Source of the DNA: Actinoalloteichus caeruleus DSM 43889
Lineage (GTDB): Bacteria; Actinomycetota; Actinomycetes; Mycobacteriales; Pseudonocardiaceae
Length of the DNA stretch: 64,000 nt
Reading direction: 5' to 3'
Assembly: GCF_000429185.2 (NCBI RefSeq)
Contig: NZ_AUBJ02000001.1
Span: forward strand, 3,410,001-3,474,000
In this document: positions 13,483 through 22,048 of the stretch, piece by piece
Position numbering within the stretch: the stretch's first letter is position 1
Layout of the letters: every line of letters starts with the position of its first letter
Notes under the pieces: model-generated
The model's database searches: none
Told to the model about the DNA's origin: nothing
The model's input: the letters and a program-made list of their open reading frames with translations, nothing else
Program-made: the position numbers and the translations under genes

Positions 13483-13713
13483 GTGCAGGTGACCCGAAAT
13501 CCGGGGTTGCTGTCGCTGGTGTCGAGCGTTGCCGCGGCCACTGCGTTGGCCGCCGTGGCGGTGATCACCGTCACACGGGCCGACTGCGCGGAGACTCCGT
13601 ACTACGAGCAGCGCGACGGCGCCGTGGAACTCGTCCACAGTTGTCTCGACGCCGGCCAGCTGCCCGACACCAACCATCCCGGCTCCGACGCGGTCCTGCG
13701 TTGGCAGCCATGA
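13483..13713 (+). CDS. Small exported protein of unknown function
   Basis: 76 residues from GTG, with GGGAGG 7 nt upstream. An N-terminal hydrophobic stretch (LLSLVSSVAAATALAAVAVITV) acts as a signal peptide or anchor. The short exported part has two cysteines (RADCAET and HSCLDAG) that may pair. I do not recognise the family. The 80 bp before it are relatively A+T-rich and look like a promoter, and the gene stands alone before a large hairpin. Confidence 0.65.
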   Translation: MQVTRNPGLLSLVSSVAAATALAAVAVITVTRADCAETPYYEQRDGAVELVHSCLDAGQLPDTNHPGSDAVLRWQP

Positions 13714-13755
13714 CCAGGCCCGCGACGCCGAGCCTGGTCTGACGACGGTCCCGAT

Positions 13756-13807
13756 GACGGCCCGTCCCGTCGAGCTCCCGAGGGGGCTCGGCCCGGGGCG
13801 GGCCGTC
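13756..13807. terminator. Large bidirectional hairpin between convergent genes
   Basis: GACGGCCCG pairs with CGGGCCGTC; inside it CGAGCTCCC pairs with GGGGGCTCG. It separates the small exported protein gene from the convergent metB. Confidence 0.7.
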
Positions 13808-13844
13808 CGTCGTGTGACGCGTGGGCGCCACGGCTCGGCGCGGA

Positions 13845-15002
13845 TCAGCCGAGCGCGGTGAGCAGGTCGTCCAGCAGGTCGTCGACGTCCTCGATCCCCA
13901 CCGAGAGCCGCACCAGCTCCGCCGGGACCTGGAGCTGCGAACCGGCGGTGCTCGCGTGCGTCATCCGACCGGGGTGCTCGATCAGCGACTCCACGCCGCC
14001 CAGCGACTCGGCCAGGGTGAACAGCCTCGTCCGGGAGCACACCTCCAGCGCCGCCTCCTCGCTGTCGACGAGGAAGGAGATCATGCCGCCGCCGCGACGC
14101 ATCTGCTTCACCGCGACCTCGTGCCCGGGATGGGTGGGCAGACCGGGGTAGTAGACGGCGCGGACGCGGGGGTGCTCGCCGAGCGCCACCGCGATGCGCT
14201 CGGCGTTGTCGCAGTGCCGATCCATCCGCACGGCGAGGGTCTTCAGCCCGCGCAGGGTCAGCCAGGCGTCGAAGGGGCCGGGGACGGCGCCGGCGCCGTT
14301 CTGGAGGAAGGCCAGCTTCTCGTCGAGTTCGGGGTCCGAGGTGACCGCGGCGCCGCCCACGACGTCGGAGTGGCCGCCGAGGTACTTGGTGGTGGAGTGC
14401 ACGACCACGTCGGCGCCCAGCGCGAGCGGGGTCTGGAGGTAGGGCGAGGCGAAGGTGTTGTCCACGACCAGCCGCGCGTCAGCGTCGGCCGCGATCCCAG
14501 CCAGGCCGGCGATGTCCGCGACGGTGAGCAGCGGGTTGGTGGGCGTCTCGCACCAGAGCAGGCGGGTGGTGGGCCGGACGGCGGCGCGCACCGCGTCCAG
14601 GTCGGACAGCGGGACGGGCGTGTACTCGATGCCCCACTGCGTGAGGATCTTGTCGACGAGCCGGAAGGTGCCGCCGTAGGCGTCGTTGGGGATGAGGATG
14701 TGGTTTCCCGGCCGGCACACCGCGCGGAGCACGGCGTCGGTCGCGGCCATCCCGGACCCGAAGGCGCGGGCGAAGCGACCGGATTCCAGGGCGGCCAGGC
14801 ACTCCTCCAGCGCCGTCCGCGTGGGGTTCCCGGTCCTGGAGTACTCGTAGCCGCCGCGGAGGCCGCCCACGCCGTCCTGCGCGTAGGTCGAGGTGGCGTG
14901 GATGGGCACGATCACCGAACCCGTGGTGGGGTCGGGTTCCTGCCCGGCGTGGATGGCGTTGGTCGCGAATCCGAACCGCTCGCCGGAGGAGGTCTGACTC
15001 AT
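13845..15002 (-). CDS. metB: Cystathionine gamma-synthase / gamma-lyase
   Basis: A 385-residue Cys/Met-metabolism PLP enzyme. The PLP lysine is K206 in VVHSTTKYLGGHSD. TYAQDGVGGLRGGYEYSRTGNPTR and CETPTNPLL are further family signatures. The annotation as synthase follows the syntenic Rv1079 (metB); a lyase activity in reverse transsulfuration with the nearby cbs is also possible. I place the start at ATG 15002 because MSQTSSGERFGFATNAIHAG is the usual N-terminus; the frame runs 66 codons further upstream with no coding character. Confidence 0.92.
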   Translation of the reverse strand: MSQTSSGERFGFATNAIHAGQEPDPTTGSVIVPIHATSTYAQDGVGGLRGGYEYSRTGNPTRTALEECLAALESGRFARAFGSGMAATDAVLRAVCRPGNHILIPNDAYGGTFRLVDKILTQWGIEYTPVPLSDLDAVRAAVRPTTRLLWCETPTNPLLTVADIAGLAGIAADADARLVVDNTFASPYLQTPLALGADVVVHSTTKYLGGHSDVVGGAAVTSDPELDEKLAFLQNGAGAVPGPFDAWLTLRGLKTLAVRMDRHCDNAERIAVALGEHPRVRAVYYPGLPTHPGHEVAVKQMRRGGGMISFLVDSEEAALEVCSRTRLFTLAESLGGVESLIEHPGRMTHASTAGSQLQVPAELVRLSVGIEDVDDLLDDLLTALG

Positions 15003-15147
15003 GCGGCCCAGGGTAGAGCAGGGGCCACTCCGCTTGGAGCAGCCCGAGGGCGGCCGACGGCCGGCCCGAACGGGCGGAGGCCCGGCGACGAGGTCCCGCG
15101 CTGAGCGGGTCCGTGGCCGCCGGGCTCCCCCGTTCGCCGTTCGCTGA

Positions 15148-16431
15148 TCAGTACCCGGGCGGGGGTGGCATCTGCTGCGGCTGCTGGGCGAATCCCGCAC
15201 CGCGCTTGGCCTTCATCGCGCGCGTGGTGCCCGGCAGCCACCAGACCGCGAGGATGCCACCCCAGATGAGGAGGGTGACGACCGCGATGATGAGGAAGAT
15301 CCCGCCGAGCATGGAAGCGGTCGTCAGGGCCATGATCCCGCCGAGGACACCCAGCGCCGCGAGGACCGTGATGACGATCCGGCCCCACTCCTGGCCCTGC
15401 TGCCCGGCGAAGAACGCGCAGGCGCCCACACCGGCCGCCAGGACGATCCCGACGAGGGAGCTGGTCATCGCGAACTGCCCGAAGGTGACCATGTTGATGA
15501 CCTGCATGACAGCGCTCAGGCCCATCAGCCCCATGGTGAGGAACATGGCGAGCTTGAGGAACTTCTCGTCGGCGCCACCGGCCGGCGCCCCGTACCCCTG
15601 CTGCTGGGGGTAGCCGGGCTGCTGGCCGAACTGCGGCGGCTGCCCGTACCCAGGCTGCTGCGGGTAACCCGGCTGCTGGGGGAACCCACCCGGCTGCTGG
15701 CCGAACTGCGGCGGCTGCCCCGGCTGCCCGTACCCGGGCTGCTGCCCCGGCTGCGGCTGGCCGTACCCCGGCTGCTGCGGGTAGCCGCCGGGAGCGCCGT
15801 ACCCGGGCTGCTGCGGATACCCACCGGGCTGCTGGGGGTAGCCGGGCTGCTGGCCGAACTGCGGCGGCTGCCCGTACCCAGGCTGCTGGGGGAACCCACC
15901 CGGCGGCTGGCCGAACTGCGGCGGCTGCCCCGGCTGCCCGTACCCGGGCTGCTGCCCCGGCTGCGGCTGGCCGTACGCGGGCTGCGCCGGTGCCTGGCCC
16001 GGGGCGACGACCTGGGTGGCGTCCGGGTTGGACGGCGCGGCGGCCGCGGCCGGTGCCTGCTGTCCGGGGCGCACCACCTGGGTCGCGTCCGGGTTGGCGT
16101 CCTGGGCGGACGGGGCGCTCACCACGCTGGTCCGCTGCTCCAAGGGCCGGTCGGCACCGGCCCCGGACACGACCTGCGTGGAGTCGGTCCCGCTCGGCGC
16201 ACCGCCAGCGGCCGGCGGCGGCGAGGCCAGGGCCGGCTCGGCGGCGGGCGCCGCCGCTTCCGCCGAGGGGGGCTGTTGGTCGGCCGACTCGCCCCCGCCA
16301 GCCGGCGGCGTCGTTCCCTCGGGCACGGCGGGCGGAGTCACCGCCGACGGCTCCGGGAGCTTGGCGGTGCCGCCCTCCGCGTTCTCGGACTGTGCTGGTT
16401 GCTCGCCCTGCGGCGGCTGTGGGGCGCTCAT
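15148..16431 (-). CDS. Proline-rich antigen-like membrane protein (Pra-like)
   Basis: A 427-residue protein. The first 285 residues are low-complexity: Ala/Pro/Glu-rich, two NPDATQVV repeats, then many Pro-Gln-Gly-Tyr repeats of the type [13 protein letters not shown]. The C-terminal 130 residues hold four hydrophobic membrane segments (from [20 protein letters not shown] on) and end in a short QQ/Pro tail. The layout and position between metB and cbs match Pra (Rv1078). The cytoplasmic repeat domain is predicted to be disordered. The DNA beneath it contains a two-copy duplication. Confidence 0.8.
   Translation of the reverse strand: MSAPQPPQGEQPAQSENAEGGTAKLPEPSAVTPPAVPEGTTPPAGGGESADQQPPSAEAAAPAAEPALASPPPAAGGAPSGTDSTQVVSGAGADRPLEQRTSVVSAPSAQDANPDATQVVRPGQQAPAAAAAPSNPDATQVVAPGQAPAQPAYGQPQPGQQPGYGQPGQPPQFGQPPGGFPQQPGYGQPPQFGQQPGYPQQPGGYPQQPGYGAPGGYPQQPGYGQPQPGQQPGYGQPGQPPQFGQQPGGFPQQPGYPQQPGYGQPPQFGQQPGYPQQQGYGAPAGGADEKFLKLAMFLTMGLMGLSAVMQVINMVTFGQFAMTSSLVGIVLAAGVGACAFFAGQQGQEWGRIVITVLAALGVLGGIMALTTASMLGGIFLIIAVVTLLIWGGILAVWWLPGTTRAMKAKRGAGFAQQPQQMPPPPGY
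15601..15975. repeat. Two-copy imperfect tandem duplication inside the pra-like gene
   Basis: The block starting GTAGCCGGGCTGCTGGCC at 15610 recurs at 15838 (offset 228 nt). The block starting GGAACCCACCCGG at 15681 recurs at 15891 (offset 210 nt), with near-identical sequence to about 15975. The offsets differ by 18 nt, a six-codon indel. All offsets are multiples of three, so the reading frame is kept. Confidence 0.85.
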
Positions 16432-16578
16432 CGGGTGGTAACCCCCTAGAGGTGGATCAGTTCCGCATTACGTTCGGGTCACCGTATCGGATGCCGTGCC
16501 CGCGTTATGCCAGTACGGGACAGGTTCGACCGACGACGACGCCCGTCGTCCACCCGGCGAGCACCCCACGCCCGGCGC

Positions 16579-17949
16579 TCAGCGCCCGGCGAGGAAGCCG
16601 AGGACATCCTGTCGGGTGACCACGCCGGCCGGGCGGCCGTCCATCAGCACCAACGCGCCGTCCGCGTTCGCCAGCGCCCGCATCGCGGCGCTGACCGACT
16701 CCCCGGCCCCGATGGTGGGCAACGGCTCCGACATGTGCTCCTCCACCCGGTCGGAGAGCTTGGCGCGGCCGGCGAACAGGTCGTCGAGCAGCCGCCGCTC
16801 GTTGACGGCGCCCGCCACCTCGGCCGCCATGATCGGTGGTTCCGCGTTGACCACGGGCATCTGGGACACGCCGAACTCGCGGAGCACAGCCACCGCCTCG
16901 GCCACCGTCTCGTTCGGGTGGGCGTGCACCAGGTCGGGCAGGGTGCCGTCCTTGCGGCGGAGCACCTCGCCGACGCTGGCTCCACTGTGGTCGGGGGACA
17001 GGAACCCGTAGGAGGCCATCCAGTCGTCGTCGAAGACCTTGCCGAGGTAGCCGCGGCCGCCGTCGGGGAGCAGGACGACGATGACGTCCTCGGGGCCGCA
17101 GCGCTCGGCGAGCCGGAGGGCGGCGGCGACGGCCATCCCGCAGGATCCGCCGACGAGCAGGCCCTCCTCCCGGGCCAGCCGGCGGGTGATGGCGAAGGAG
17201 TCGCCGTCGGACACCTCGATGATCTCGTCGCAGATGTCCTGGTCGTAGGTGGTGGGCCAGAAGTCCTCGCCGACCCCCTCTACCAGGTAGGGCCGTCCGG
17301 TGCCGCCCGAGTACACGGAGCCGTGCGGGTCGGCGCCCACGATCTTCACGGCGCCCCCGGACACCTCCCTGAGGTACCTGCCGGTTCCCGAGATCGTCCC
17401 GCCGGTGCCGATACCGGCGACGAAGTGGGTGATGCGGCCGTCGGTCTGCCGCCACACCTCGGGTCCGGTGGCCGCGTAGTGCGATGCGGGGTTGTTCTCG
17501 TTGGCGTACTGGTTGGGCTTCCAGGCGCCCGGGATCTCCGAGACGAGGCGGTCGGAGACGTTGTAGTAGGAGTCCGGGTGTTCGGGGGCCACCGCCGTCG
17601 GGCAGACGACGACCTCCGCCCCGTAGGCCTTGAGGACGTTGCGCTTGTCCTCACTGACCTTGTCCGGGCAGACGAACACGCACTGGTACCCCTTGCGCTG
17701 GGCCACCATCGCCAGCCCGATCCCGGTGTTCCCCGAGGTCGGCTCGACGATGGTCCCGCCAGGGCGCAGCTCCCCCGACCTCTCGGCCGCCTCCACCATG
17801 CGCAGCGCGATGCGGTCCTTGACGCTGCCGCCCGGGTTGAAGTACTCGACCTTGGCCAGCACGAGCGGGCTGAGCCCCTCGGCGACCGCGTTCAGGCGCA
17901 CCAGCGGTGTGTTGCCCACCAGGTCCATCACATGCTCGGCGTAGTCCAC
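16579..17949 (-). CDS. cbs: Cystathionine beta-synthase
   Basis: A 456-residue protein. The catalytic PLP domain (1-320) has K44 in YFNPGGSVKDRIA, EPTSGNTGIGLAM and GIGTGGTISGTGRYL. Two CBS domains follow (about 335-456; VSQMPVVNAEPPI and DGALVLMDGRPAGVVTRQDVLGFLA), which usually bind adenosyl ligands and regulate activity. It condenses serine or O-acetylserine with homocysteine to cystathionine. With the nearby metB it provides transsulfuration, in the same order as Rv1077-Rv1079. The start is ATG-proximal to the conserved N-terminus. Confidence 0.93.
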   Translation of the reverse strand: MDYAEHVMDLVGNTPLVRLNAVAEGLSPLVLAKVEYFNPGGSVKDRIALRMVEAAERSGELRPGGTIVEPTSGNTGIGLAMVAQRKGYQCVFVCPDKVSEDKRNVLKAYGAEVVVCPTAVAPEHPDSYYNVSDRLVSEIPGAWKPNQYANENNPASHYAATGPEVWRQTDGRITHFVAGIGTGGTISGTGRYLREVSGGAVKIVGADPHGSVYSGGTGRPYLVEGVGEDFWPTTYDQDICDEIIEVSDGDSFAITRRLAREEGLLVGGSCGMAVAAALRLAERCGPEDVIVVLLPDGGRGYLGKVFDDDWMASYGFLSPDHSGASVGEVLRRKDGTLPDLVHAHPNETVAEAVAVLREFGVSQMPVVNAEPPIMAAEVAGAVNERRLLDDLFAGRAKLSDRVEEHMSEPLPTIGAGESVSAAMRALANADGALVLMDGRPAGVVTRQDVLGFLAGR

Positions 17950-18167
17950 CGCGTGCCACTCCCACTCGTCTGCCGGCTCGGTTGGTGTCGGATTCGGAGC
18001 TTATCCCCGGAGCTGACGGGAGGTTTCCCACCGCCCCAGCCGCATACTGCCGCCCCCTTCCGCCGGAGCGGCACGCCTCGCCCCGGAATTGGGTAGATGA
18101 TTCAGGGAGAACGAGCGTCGGGACCGGGTGGTGTCCAGGGTCCGGTCCGGCGGAAGGAGGATCTGCA

Positions 18168-19088
18168 GTGCTGGGTTCGCGCGCGATCCGGGTGGCCGCG
18201 TTCGCGGCGGGAGCGGTCACCGGGCTCACCGGGGCGGCCTACGGGCTCCTGTCAGGACAGTCCCGGGCGGCCAGGAAGGTGATCGGCATCCCGGATCGGG
18301 AACCGGTCCGGGCCGACGGCGTCTACCTGCCGGACGGGACGGGGCCGCATCGGGCCGAGGAGCTGCCGGACTCGCCGGCACCGCTGACCTTCGCGGTCCT
18401 GGGTGACTCCTCCGCGGCTGGCCTGGGGGTGGATGACGCCAGCCAGCTGCCCGCCGTGCTGCTCGCCGGTGGGCTCGCCGAGGAGGCGGAACGTCCGGTG
18501 TGGCTGACGACCCTGGCGGTGAGCGGTTCGACGACGGAGGACCTGGCCGAACAGGTCGACCGGGCGGTGGCCCTGCGTCCGGACGTCGCGCTGGTGATCA
18601 TCGGTGCGAACGACGTCACGACCAAGCTGCCGCTGCGCACCTCGGCCGCGCTGTTGGGCGCCGGGGTCCGGCGGCTCCGGGAGGCCGAGGTGGGCGTGGT
18701 GGTGGGGACCTGCCCCGACCTCGGGGCGATCCGCCCCATCCCGCAGCCCCTCCGGTCGATCGCGCGCAGCTGGAGCCTGGCGCTGGGGCGGGCGCAGCGG
18801 CGGGTGGCGGAGCGGGAGGGCGCCTACCCGGTCCCGCTGGCGGACCTGCTCTCACCGGAGTTCCTGGTCCGGCCCGGTGAGCTGTTCAGCGCGGACCGGT
18901 TCCACCCGAGCGCGGCCGGCTACGCGACGGCCGTCTCGATCCTGCTCCCCCCGCTGTGCAGCGTGGCCGGGGTGTGGGAGGGCGGTCCGCTACCCCAGCA
19001 CCCGACGAGGTCCCGGCTGGCGGAGGCCCGCCGGCCGACGCACCGGATCATCGCGAAGCTCAACCAACGGCTGCGGCGGGCCCGGTGA
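18168..19088 (+). CDS. SGNH/GDSL-family hydrolase, membrane-anchored or secreted
   Basis: 306 residues from GTG 18168 with GAAGGAGG 7 nt upstream. The N-terminal hydrophobic segment (AIRVAAFAAGAVTGLTGAAYGLL) is a signal or anchor. Block I is FAVLGDSSAAG with the catalytic Ser, block III is IIGANDVT, and block V is DRFHPSAAGYA with catalytic Asp and His. It is an esterase/lipase-like enzyme acting outside the membrane; the substrate is unknown. It is syntenic with Rv1075c. It is divergent from cbs. Confidence 0.88.
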   Translation: MLGSRAIRVAAFAAGAVTGLTGAAYGLLSGQSRAARKVIGIPDREPVRADGVYLPDGTGPHRAEELPDSPAPLTFAVLGDSSAAGLGVDDASQLPAVLLAGGLAEEAERPVWLTTLAVSGSTTEDLAEQVDRAVALRPDVALVIIGANDVTTKLPLRTSAALLGAGVRRLREAEVGVVVGTCPDLGAIRPIPQPLRSIARSWSLALGRAQRRVAEREGAYPVPLADLLSPEFLVRPGELFSADRFHPSAAGYATAVSILLPPLCSVAGVWEGGPLPQHPTRSRLAEARRPTHRIIAKLNQRLRRAR

Positions 19089-19399
19089 CGCGGGGTGGAC
19101 CGGCGGCCTCCCGCCAGACGGCCGCCGCCCCGGGCCTCCGGGTGGACCCCGAGGAGGCGGGAACGCGGGGTGACGGAGCCGGTTCGACCACCGGAGCGGC
19201 TCGCCCCGGCGCGGTCCGCCCGGAGCGACCGGGCACCGGGGGTCGCGGGGTGCTGGTGCCGCGCTGGTGTCCGGCTGGAACGGTGAGGCTCCGCCAGAGC
19301 GGGCGCCAGCTCCGCCGGGTCCACCTTCCGCCACCACCTACTCTCCAGTAACTTCACGGTGAGGAGACTGTTTCCCGAACCAAGCCAAGGAGGGCTTCG

Positions 19400-20620
19400 A
19401 TGCCGGAAGCCGTCATAGTCGCCGCCGCCCGGTCCCCGATCGGGCGAGCGAACAAGGGCTCGTTGGTCGGGCTGCGCCCGGACGACCTGACCGCGCAGGT
19501 GGTCCGCGCCGCCCTCGACCAGGTGCCGGAGCTCGATCCCGCCACCATCGACGACCTCATGCTCGGTTGCGGGCTCCCCGGCGGGGAGCAGGGGTTCAAC
19601 ATGGCCAGGGTGGTCTCGGTGCTCCTCGGCCGCGACGACCTGCCCGGCACGACCGTCAACCGGTACTGCGCCTCCAGTCTCCAGACCACGAGGATGGCGA
19701 TGCACGCGATCCGGGCCGGGGAGGGCGACGTCTTCCTCAGCGCCGGGGTGGAGACCGTGTCCCGCTACGCGAAGGGCAACTCGGACAGCCTGCCCGACAC
19801 CAGGAACCCGCTGTTCGACGCGGCGGCGGAACGCGGCCAGGTCGCAGCCGAGAACGGTGCCGAGGAGTGGCGGGACCCCCGTCTCGACGGGGAGCTGCCC
19901 GACGTCTACCTGGCGATGGGGCAGACCGCCGAGAACCTGGCACTGGCCAACGCGGTGAGCCGCCAGGAGATGGACGAGTTCGGCGTGCGGTCGCAGAACC
20001 TCGCCGAGGCCGCCATCGCCAGTGGCTTCTTCGCCCGGGAGATCAGCCCGGTCACCCTGCCCGACGGGCGGGTCGTCGAGGCGGACGACGGTCCGCGCGC
20101 GGGCACCACCTACGAGGGGGTCGCCCAGCTGAAGCCGGTGTTCCGGCCGAACGGCAGGGTCACCGCGGGCAACTGCTGCCCGCTGAACGACGGCGCGGCG
20201 GCGCTGGTGGTGATGAGCGACCGGCGGGCGGCGGAGCTGGGGATCACCCCGCTCGCCAGGATCGTGTCCACCGGGGTGTCCGCGCTGTCCCCCGAGATCA
20301 TGGGACTCGGCCCGGTCGAGGCGTCCCGGCAGGCGCTGGCCCGGGCTGGGATGACCGTCGACGACGTCGACCTCTTCGAGATCAACGAGGCCTTCGCGGC
20401 GCAGGTGATCCCGTCGTACCAGGAACTCGGCATCCCCCTGGAGAAGCTGAACGTCAACGGGGGCGCGATCGCCCTCGGCCACCCGTTCGGCATGACCGGG
20501 GCCCGGATCACCTGCACCCTGCTGAACTCCTTGCGCACCCACGACCGGCGGATCGGCCTGGAGACGATGTGCGTCGGCGGGGGCCAGGGCATGGCGATGA
20601 TCGTCGAACGCCTCTCCTGA
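19400..20620 (+). CDS. fadA: Acetyl-CoA acetyltransferase / 3-ketoacyl-CoA thiolase
   Basis: A 406-residue thiolase. The nucleophilic cysteine is C90 in VNRYCASSLQT. The C-terminal catalytic His and Cys are in ALGHPFGMTGAR and ETMCVGGGQGMAM. It breaks down or forms 3-ketoacyl-CoA; the preferred chain length cannot be told from sequence. Start: ATG with AAGGAGGG 5 nt upstream. It corresponds to fadA3 (Rv1074c) in the syntenic order. No beta-oxidation partner is adjacent. A strong bidirectional hairpin follows. Confidence 0.92.
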   Translation: MPEAVIVAAARSPIGRANKGSLVGLRPDDLTAQVVRAALDQVPELDPATIDDLMLGCGLPGGEQGFNMARVVSVLLGRDDLPGTTVNRYCASSLQTTRMAMHAIRAGEGDVFLSAGVETVSRYAKGNSDSLPDTRNPLFDAAAERGQVAAENGAEEWRDPRLDGELPDVYLAMGQTAENLALANAVSRQEMDEFGVRSQNLAEAAIASGFFAREISPVTLPDGRVVEADDGPRAGTTYEGVAQLKPVFRPNGRVTAGNCCPLNDGAAALVVMSDRRAAELGITPLARIVSTGVSALSPEIMGLGPVEASRQALARAGMTVDDVDLFEINEAFAAQVIPSYQELGIPLEKLNVNGGAIALGHPFGMTGARITCTLLNSLRTHDRRIGLETMCVGGGQGMAMIVERLS

Positions 20621-20681
20621 TCCCGCACCTCGGGGCTGGCGCACGCCTTCCCGCCACCGGTGAGGGAACCCCAGGAACGAG

Positions 20682-20713
20682 GAGAGGCCCCGGCGATGTC
20701 GCCGGGGCCTCTC
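20682..20713. terminator. 15-bp perfect hairpin between the thiolase and BI-1-like genes
   Basis: GAGAGGCCCCGGCGA pairs perfectly with TCGCCGGGGCCTCTC. It lies between convergent genes and can serve both. Confidence 0.85.
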
Positions 20714-20746
20714 CCGTGTGCTCGGGTCCGCTGGACGCGGCGCGCG

Positions 20747-21535
20747 TCACTCGCCCTGGAGGTAGGTGAGCAGGCGCAGGATCTCGATGTACAGCCAGAC
20801 CAGCGTCATGGTCAGGCCGAAGGCGATCTGCCAGCCGTACTTGGCGGGCGCACCGGCCTGGATCAGGTCGTCGGCGGCCTTGAAGTCCAGCAGGAAGACG
20901 AAGGCGGCGATGCCGATGCAGACCAGGCTGAAGATGATCGCCAGCGTGCCACCGGAGCGGAGCCCCATGTCGGCGCCGAAGAGGTTGCCGACGAGGTTGG
21001 CCAGCATCAGGACGCCGACGCCGATCAGCGCGCCCGTCACCCAGCGGGTGAGCTTCGGGGTGACGCGGATCGCACCGGTCTTGTAGACGACCAGCATGCC
21101 GGCGAACACACCGATGGTGCCCATGACGGCCTGCGCGACGATGCCGTAACCGGCCGTGTCCGGGAAGAAGCTCGCCACCATGGCGCTGAGGCCACCGAGG
21201 AACAGGCCCTCGAAACCGGCGTAGGCGAGGACCAGCACCTTGCTGGGCTCCCGCTTGAAGGCGTTCACGAGGCCGAGGATCAGACCACCGATGAGACCGA
21301 CGAAGGTCAGCGCGGGGATGCCGCTCATCGCGGAGAACACGGCGGCCACCACGAGCACGCCCAGGGTGATACCGGTCTTGATCACCACGTCGTCGACGGT
21401 GATCGGACGGTCGTCGGCGCTCTGCGTGGTCTGCTGACCCGCATAGCCCGGCTGGCCGAAGCCGGCGCTGTCGAAGTTCGCGTAACCGCCGCTTGCCGGC
21501 AGGTTGCGGAACGCGGGATTACTGCTTGTGCGCAC
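20747..21535 (-). CDS. Bax inhibitor-1/YccA-like membrane protein
   Basis: 262 residues. A Gly/Tyr-rich cytoplasmic N-terminus of about 60 residues (SGGYANFDSAGFGQPGYAG) precedes seven hydrophobic segments typical of the actinobacterial BI-1 branch, ending MTLVWLYIEILRLLTYLQGE. The family has been linked to calcium leak and membrane stress; its role in bacteria is poorly defined. GTG start with AGGAGGG 5 nt upstream. The gene has its own promoter region, where an inverted repeat GTAAAG-GCGA-CTTTAC lies at 21610-21625. Confidence 0.9.
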   Translation of the reverse strand: MRTSSNPAFRNLPASGGYANFDSAGFGQPGYAGQQTTQSADDRPITVDDVVIKTGITLGVLVVAAVFSAMSGIPALTFVGLIGGLILGLVNAFKREPSKVLVLAYAGFEGLFLGGLSAMVASFFPDTAGYGIVAQAVMGTIGVFAGMLVVYKTGAIRVTPKLTRWVTGALIGVGVLMLANLVGNLFGADMGLRSGGTLAIIFSLVCIGIAAFVFLLDFKAADDLIQAGAPAKYGWQIAFGLTMTLVWLYIEILRLLTYLQGE

Positions 21536-22048
21536 CTGTGCCCTCCTGGAACGTGCTCACGCCGTTACCGAGTCAACGGTGACGCGTGTCGTAGGGTTCC
21601 CCAACTCGAGTAAAGGCGACTTTACCGACACCCGAGCGTTCTTCCGATGCCCCTGGCCCCGATCCTCCCTCCGACCGCGCGGACTTCACCGGGTTGTGAC
21701 CAAGGTCGTGATTCAGTTGTTGTACGTGACCCCGATCTGGCGCAGCGTGACCGCCGCTGCCCGGGGTAGTCGATCAACGGTGTCGGTGACGCCCATGATC
21801 GTGACGCACTGGACAGGATCTCTGACAGGCAGCTAACTTCTCCCTGTCGTCACATCCTCCGAGTGGCGGCTTGTGGCATGACGCGCGACCAGACCAGCAT
21901 CACGGGAGCGAAACCTCGACGCGTGGCCACACGTTACGCGCGACCCGGCGGCAGGTCACGGCTCCTGGCCGGCGCTCCGTCGGGGGCACTCGCTCCGTGA
22001 TGTCGGACCGCGCCCTTGGACACCAACTCTGGACACCGAGGAGCATTC
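21536..22048. promoter_or_regulatory. Divergent promoter region with an inverted repeat
   Basis: This 513-bp region separates the BI-1-like and surface-protein genes and is less G+C-rich than its flanks. It contains the perfect inverted repeat GTAAAG/CTTTAC (21610-21625). No coding frame is supported. The 5' untranslated region of the surface protein may be long. Confidence 0.4.
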
